Of a stretch of 64,000 nt of DNA, positions 61,575 through 64,000 are shown piece after piece. Within the stretch, counting starts at the first letter, position 1. Each line of letters opens with the position of its first letter. The stretch is from Nocardia sp. NBC_01329 (GTDB lineage Bacteria > Actinomycetota > Actinomycetes > Mycobacteriales > Mycobacteriaceae): contig NZ_CP108381.1 in NCBI RefSeq assembly GCF_035956715.1, positions 4,372,001 to 4,436,000 on the forward strand, in the 5' to 3' direction. The notes beneath the pieces are model-generated. The model had not been told where the DNA came from. It searched no databases and saw nothing but the letters and a program-made list of their open reading frames with translations. A program made the position numbers and the translations under genes.

Positions 61575-62531
61575 CTACATCACCCGCACGACAACAGCGT
61601 TACCCGGCATCTGCGAGTACTTGACCGTCGACCCGGAGTACGGCGCCTCGATGACCATCCCGTTCCCGGCCGCCAGCTGGACGTGCTCCGGCCCTCGCGC
61701 GCTGAAGGACTCCGCCGGGAACACCAGGTCACCCGGCCGCACATCGCGGGAATGAACACGCTCACCGGCGTATATCTGCTCGTATGTAGTTCTCGGGAGA
61801 ACGACATCACCGTTGGTTGCCTGCGCCACCGCGTACTGGGTGAGTCCGGAGCAGTCGAATCCGCCGCCCGACGGGCCACCAGCGCCGCCACCGCCCCAGA
61901 TGTACGGAGCCCCCAGCCAAGCATTCGCCGCCCCGACCGCCCGCCCGCCGGCGGTGCGATCAGAGGGAATCCGAACCCGCGGGCGGCGGGGTTGCTTCGA
62001 CACACCCATCACATACCGTGGCCGACGACGGCGCCGACGACGGCTCACCGGCTCCGCCTTGTGCGCCCGGGCTCGGGGCGCGACAGGCGGCATGATCCGG
62101 GCGGCCTGTTGCCGCGCCGCGTCCACATCCGCATTCACCTGTTTGGTGGCGGTGGTGATCGTGTTGTGAGCCGATTCGAGCAATGCGGGCCCGCTGAAAC
62201 GAGTGTCCGCGATCGTCGCGATCGCCTGGATGCGGCTCCGCAGATCCGCGATCTGGTTGGTGAGCGCCCCTCGACCTGTCAACGTTCCACTCCCGGATTC
62301 GAGTGCCGTTCGCTGCACGATCCCGTCGCGGCCGGTCTGCGTCTCGGTGATAACCCGGTGCGCACTCTGCAGATTGGTGTAACCGGTGGCGAAACCACCG
62401 GACTGCATGCTGATATCGGCCGCCAGCGACTGGGACAGCGACGCCATCGCCCGCTCCGACGGCTGGCCGTCACCATACAGGCCCAGCAAGCCGCTGAGCA
62501 CACTGTTCACATCATCGGTCAGTGTTGGCAT
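61575..62531 (-). CDS. NlpC/P60 cell-wall peptidase with N-terminal helical (DUF4226-like) domain
   Basis: About 318 residues. The N-terminal ~150 residues are helical, with LTDDVNSVLSGLLGLYG and Gln/Ala-rich helices, resembling the DUF4226 domain of ESX-linked proteins. A very basic linker (VSRRRRRRRPRY) follows. The C-terminal NlpC/P60 domain has the catalytic Cys in GFDCSGLTQYA and His in GPEHVQLAAG; WLGAPYIWGGGG precedes it. No signal peptide is visible, so type VII export is plausible. Rv3896c, a cell-wall hydrolase-like protein, occupies a similar place beside M. tuberculosis ESX-2. A GTG at 62564 is an alternative start. Confidence 0.85.
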   Translation of the reverse strand: MPTLTDDVNSVLSGLLGLYGDGQPSERAMASLSQSLAADISMQSGGFATGYTNLQSAHRVITETQTGRDGIVQRTALESGSGTLTGRGALTNQIADLRSRIQAIATIADTRFSGPALLESAHNTITTATKQVNADVDAARQQAARIMPPVAPRARAHKAEPVSRRRRRRRPRYVMGVSKQPRRPRVRIPSDRTAGGRAVGAANAWLGAPYIWGGGGAGGPSGGGFDCSGLTQYAVAQATNGDVVLPRTTYEQIYAGERVHSRDVRPGDLVFPAESFSARGPEHVQLAAGNGMVIEAPYSGSTVKYSQMPGNAVVVRVM

Positions 62532-62666
62532 TCGACCGACTCGCTCTCGCTGATCATCGACCACCTCCCGGCTCCGGACTTTTCCAACTTCGACGGCCCG
62601 GCCGCCGGTCCCCTGCGCGGGCTGTTTCGACTATGCGGTAGCGAGCCGCGATTTGGTTAACGCCCA

Positions 62667-62682
62667 TTCCCACATCCGGGAA
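62667..62682. promoter_or_regulatory. TTCCC-N6-GGGAA motif between the NlpC/P60 and divergent genes
   Basis: Exact TTCCC ACATCC GGGAA, 135 bases upstream of the NlpC/P60 gene and 47 bases upstream of the divergent gene; one site could serve both. Confidence 0.6.
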
Positions 62683-62729
62683 GACAAGACAATGAATTCG
62701 AGAAGTCTCAGGAAGGTGGGTGTCCGCGA

Positions 62730-63896
62730 ATGGCGACCGGCACAGCCGATATGCGCAATCTCGAGGTCCGGACCGGCGCTCGCGACGACGTCGATCCCGC
62801 TGACCCCCGGCCCAAAGACGAGGTCTTCGGTCGTGAGGTTCCGGAGCGTCCGGATCCTCTTCCCCGGCCCGACCCCGAGCCGGCCCCCGAGCCGCGTAAA
62901 GAACCGATCGATGCGAACGACCCCAAGGATCCCGGCGACCCCAAGGATCCCGGCGACCCGAAGGAACCCAAGGACCCGGATGCTCCTGACGATCCGGTCC
63001 TCGAACCCATCAGCGCGACAGACCCGAAAGACGAATTCGGCGACAAGGGCAGCGAAGGAAGGTACTGGACTGTCGAGCTGGAGCCCCCGGCGGGCGCTTC
63101 CGAAGGGCTGGTCTCCTTCATCGCCATGGCCGAGGCCGCAATTCAAACAGCGGTCGATCTCCTGGGCCGGGGCATGCCGACGCCACCACCGAAGGTCGAC
63201 GAGCTGCTCACCCCTACGGTCCGGAACACACTCGGCAAGGGGAAGGCCGAAGAGGCCTACCAAGATACCCTCACCAAAGTCGAATCTCAGCAGACCTCAC
63301 TGCTCATCATGGACAATCAGGTCATCGATACGTCCATCGTGATGGCCGGGGAGCAGGATCAGACCCTACGTTCGATCATCGATATCGTCGGACAGCTGAA
63401 AGAAGCACTGGGGTCGGTCGGGGGCGCGAAGCTCAAACCCGAGCTGGAGATCAAGATCATGGATCTCGTCGCCCGTGCGGTGGAGCTCGTGTACGACAAG
63501 GTCACCGCGGTCTCCGACCTCAGTTCGCAAATGGCCGGGGAATCAGGCGACGAAGGAAGCTCCGGGGGCAAAGGCAACCAGAATGCCGGGGCCCCGGGCG
63601 CAGGAGGCGCGGGAGCCGGCGGCCTCGGCGGGCTCGGCTCCATGCTGCCCATGCTCGCCATGCTGCCCATGTCGCTCATGCCCCTGGCCGGCATGTTGCC
63701 CGATCTGCTGAAGCCAGAGGAAAAAGAGGGCGAGGAAGACGAGGACGAAGCTCCCCCCGGCGAGCCTCCCCCGAAACCCATCGATCCCACCGCGCCGCCC
63801 AATGGCGCAACTGCCCCGGCGGACCAGCCCGGGCCCGGCGATCCTCCGAAGCCGGAAGACAACCAGAACCAGGGGGCACCTCAGGCGCAGGCCTGA
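62730..63896 (+). CDS. Acidic proline-rich hypothetical protein, ESX-associated
   Basis: A 388-residue protein of unknown family. Residues 1-95 are rich in Pro/Asp/Glu/Lys with DPKDPG repeats; residues ~110-270 are a helical domain (SEGLVSFIAMAEAAIQTAVDLLG, then QTLRSIIDIVGQLKEALG); then a Gly-rich segment, a hydrophobic Met/Leu stretch (MLPMLAMLPMSLMPLAGML), and an acidic Pro-rich tail. No signal peptide. The layout recalls large Esp substrates of ESX-1 (EspA/EspE type) but no homology can be claimed. An AGGAAGG site precedes the ATG. It shares its promoter region with the NlpC/P60 gene. Confidence 0.75.
   Translation: MATGTADMRNLEVRTGARDDVDPADPRPKDEVFGREVPERPDPLPRPDPEPAPEPRKEPIDANDPKDPGDPKDPGDPKEPKDPDAPDDPVLEPISATDPKDEFGDKGSEGRYWTVELEPPAGASEGLVSFIAMAEAAIQTAVDLLGRGMPTPPPKVDELLTPTVRNTLGKGKAEEAYQDTLTKVESQQTSLLIMDNQVIDTSIVMAGEQDQTLRSIIDIVGQLKEALGSVGGAKLKPELEIKIMDLVARAVELVYDKVTAVSDLSSQMAGESGDEGSSGGKGNQNAGAPGAGGAGAGGLGGLGSMLPMLAMLPMSLMPLAGMLPDLLKPEEKEGEEDEDEAPPGEPPPKPIDPTAPPNGATAPADQPGPGDPPKPEDNQNQGAPQAQA
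62919..62972. repeat. 18-bp tandem repeat in the acidic protein gene
   Basis: Two perfect copies of GACCCCAAGGATCCCGGC and a third diverged unit, encoding Asp-Pro-Lys-Asp-Pro-Gly. Likely hypervariable in length. Confidence 0.75.
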
Positions 63897-63941
63897 CGCC
63901 CTGTCACGGCTACCGCACGACGACCCCCGACTTCTCACCCC

Positions 63942-63988
63942 AACACGATGGCGTGCTCCGGGTAATACCCGGAGCACGCCATCGTGTT
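63942..63988. terminator. Perfect 22-bp stem-loop after the last gene
   Basis: Bases 63942-63963 pair perfectly with 63967-63988 around AAT, 45 bases after the stop of the acidic protein gene. The strongest hairpin in the window; probably a terminator, perhaps bidirectional. Confidence 0.85.
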
Positions 63989-64000
63989 GTCAGTTCCGAT

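Overview
The window is high-GC actinobacterial DNA, most likely a mycolic-acid-containing member of the Mycobacteriales and best fitting Nocardia. The evidence is a complete type VII (ESX) secretion locus with PE and PPE proteins, PknG, a WhiB3-type regulator, mycobacterial-type integration host factor, the large 180-kDa-class NAD-glutamate dehydrogenase, the tig-clpP1-clpP2-clpX order, and a block matching M. tuberculosis Rv2249c-Rv2252 (glpD, TetR regulator, flavoprotein, diacylglycerol kinase). The genus call is inference from gene content; no rRNA, tRNA, CRISPR array, prophage or insertion sequence was recognised.

Layout. 0-7.5 kb: a partial P-loop protein, the lipid/glycerol block (lipid kinase and ADAPS-like flavoprotein divergent from a TetR regulator, then glpD), a GNAT acetyltransferase preceded by an isochorismatase remnant, and an FHA protein. 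7.5-8 kb: two copies of a 91-bp hairpin repeat; a third copy lies at 19.66 kb. 8-16.4 kb: formate-dehydrogenase-like fdhF-fdhD, a flavin monooxygenase divergent from a TetR regulator with a 31-bp palindrome between them, NTF2-fold proteins, an IHF gene, a KstR-type box before a steroid-isomerase-like gene, an AhpD-like protein and a secreted protein. 16.5-22.2 kb: proteostasis block (clpX, clpP2, clpP1, tig, lipoprotein FKBP). 22.4-30.7 kb: phosphoketolase, a small secreted protein, a large LuxR-type ATPase regulator, a DHFR-like reductase, MerR, WhiB3 and DUF1707 proteins. 30.7-41.3 kb: PknG, asparagine-type permease, an SPFH protein and NAD-glutamate dehydrogenase. 41.4-63.9 kb: the ESX locus with accessory genes at both ends.

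The ESX locus runs on the minus strand as eccA, eccB, eccC (fused), PE, PPE, two Esx-like genes, espG, an EspI-like ATPase, eccD, mycP, eccE, an EspR-like HTH gene and two membrane proteins. Short stop/start overlaps mark much of it as one transcription unit. An NlpC/P60 peptidase gene and a divergent gene for an acidic proline-rich protein lie upstream of eccA. Apart from the position of eccA, the order matches M. tuberculosis ESX-2. Both small Esx-like proteins lack a recognisable W-x-G motif.

Two shared DNA motifs link scattered genes. TTCCC-N6-GGGAA (five exact and two one-mismatch copies) lies upstream of a secreted protein, whiB3/DUF1707, pknG, eccB, eccA, the NlpC/divergent pair, and (degenerate) an accessory membrane protein. 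CCGYT-N4-ARCGG (five copies) lies upstream of the same secreted protein, the permease, the glutamate dehydrogenase, and twice near eccA. I read these as two undescribed regulons, one centred on the ESX system; this is the main candidate discovery of the window and is inference from sequence only.
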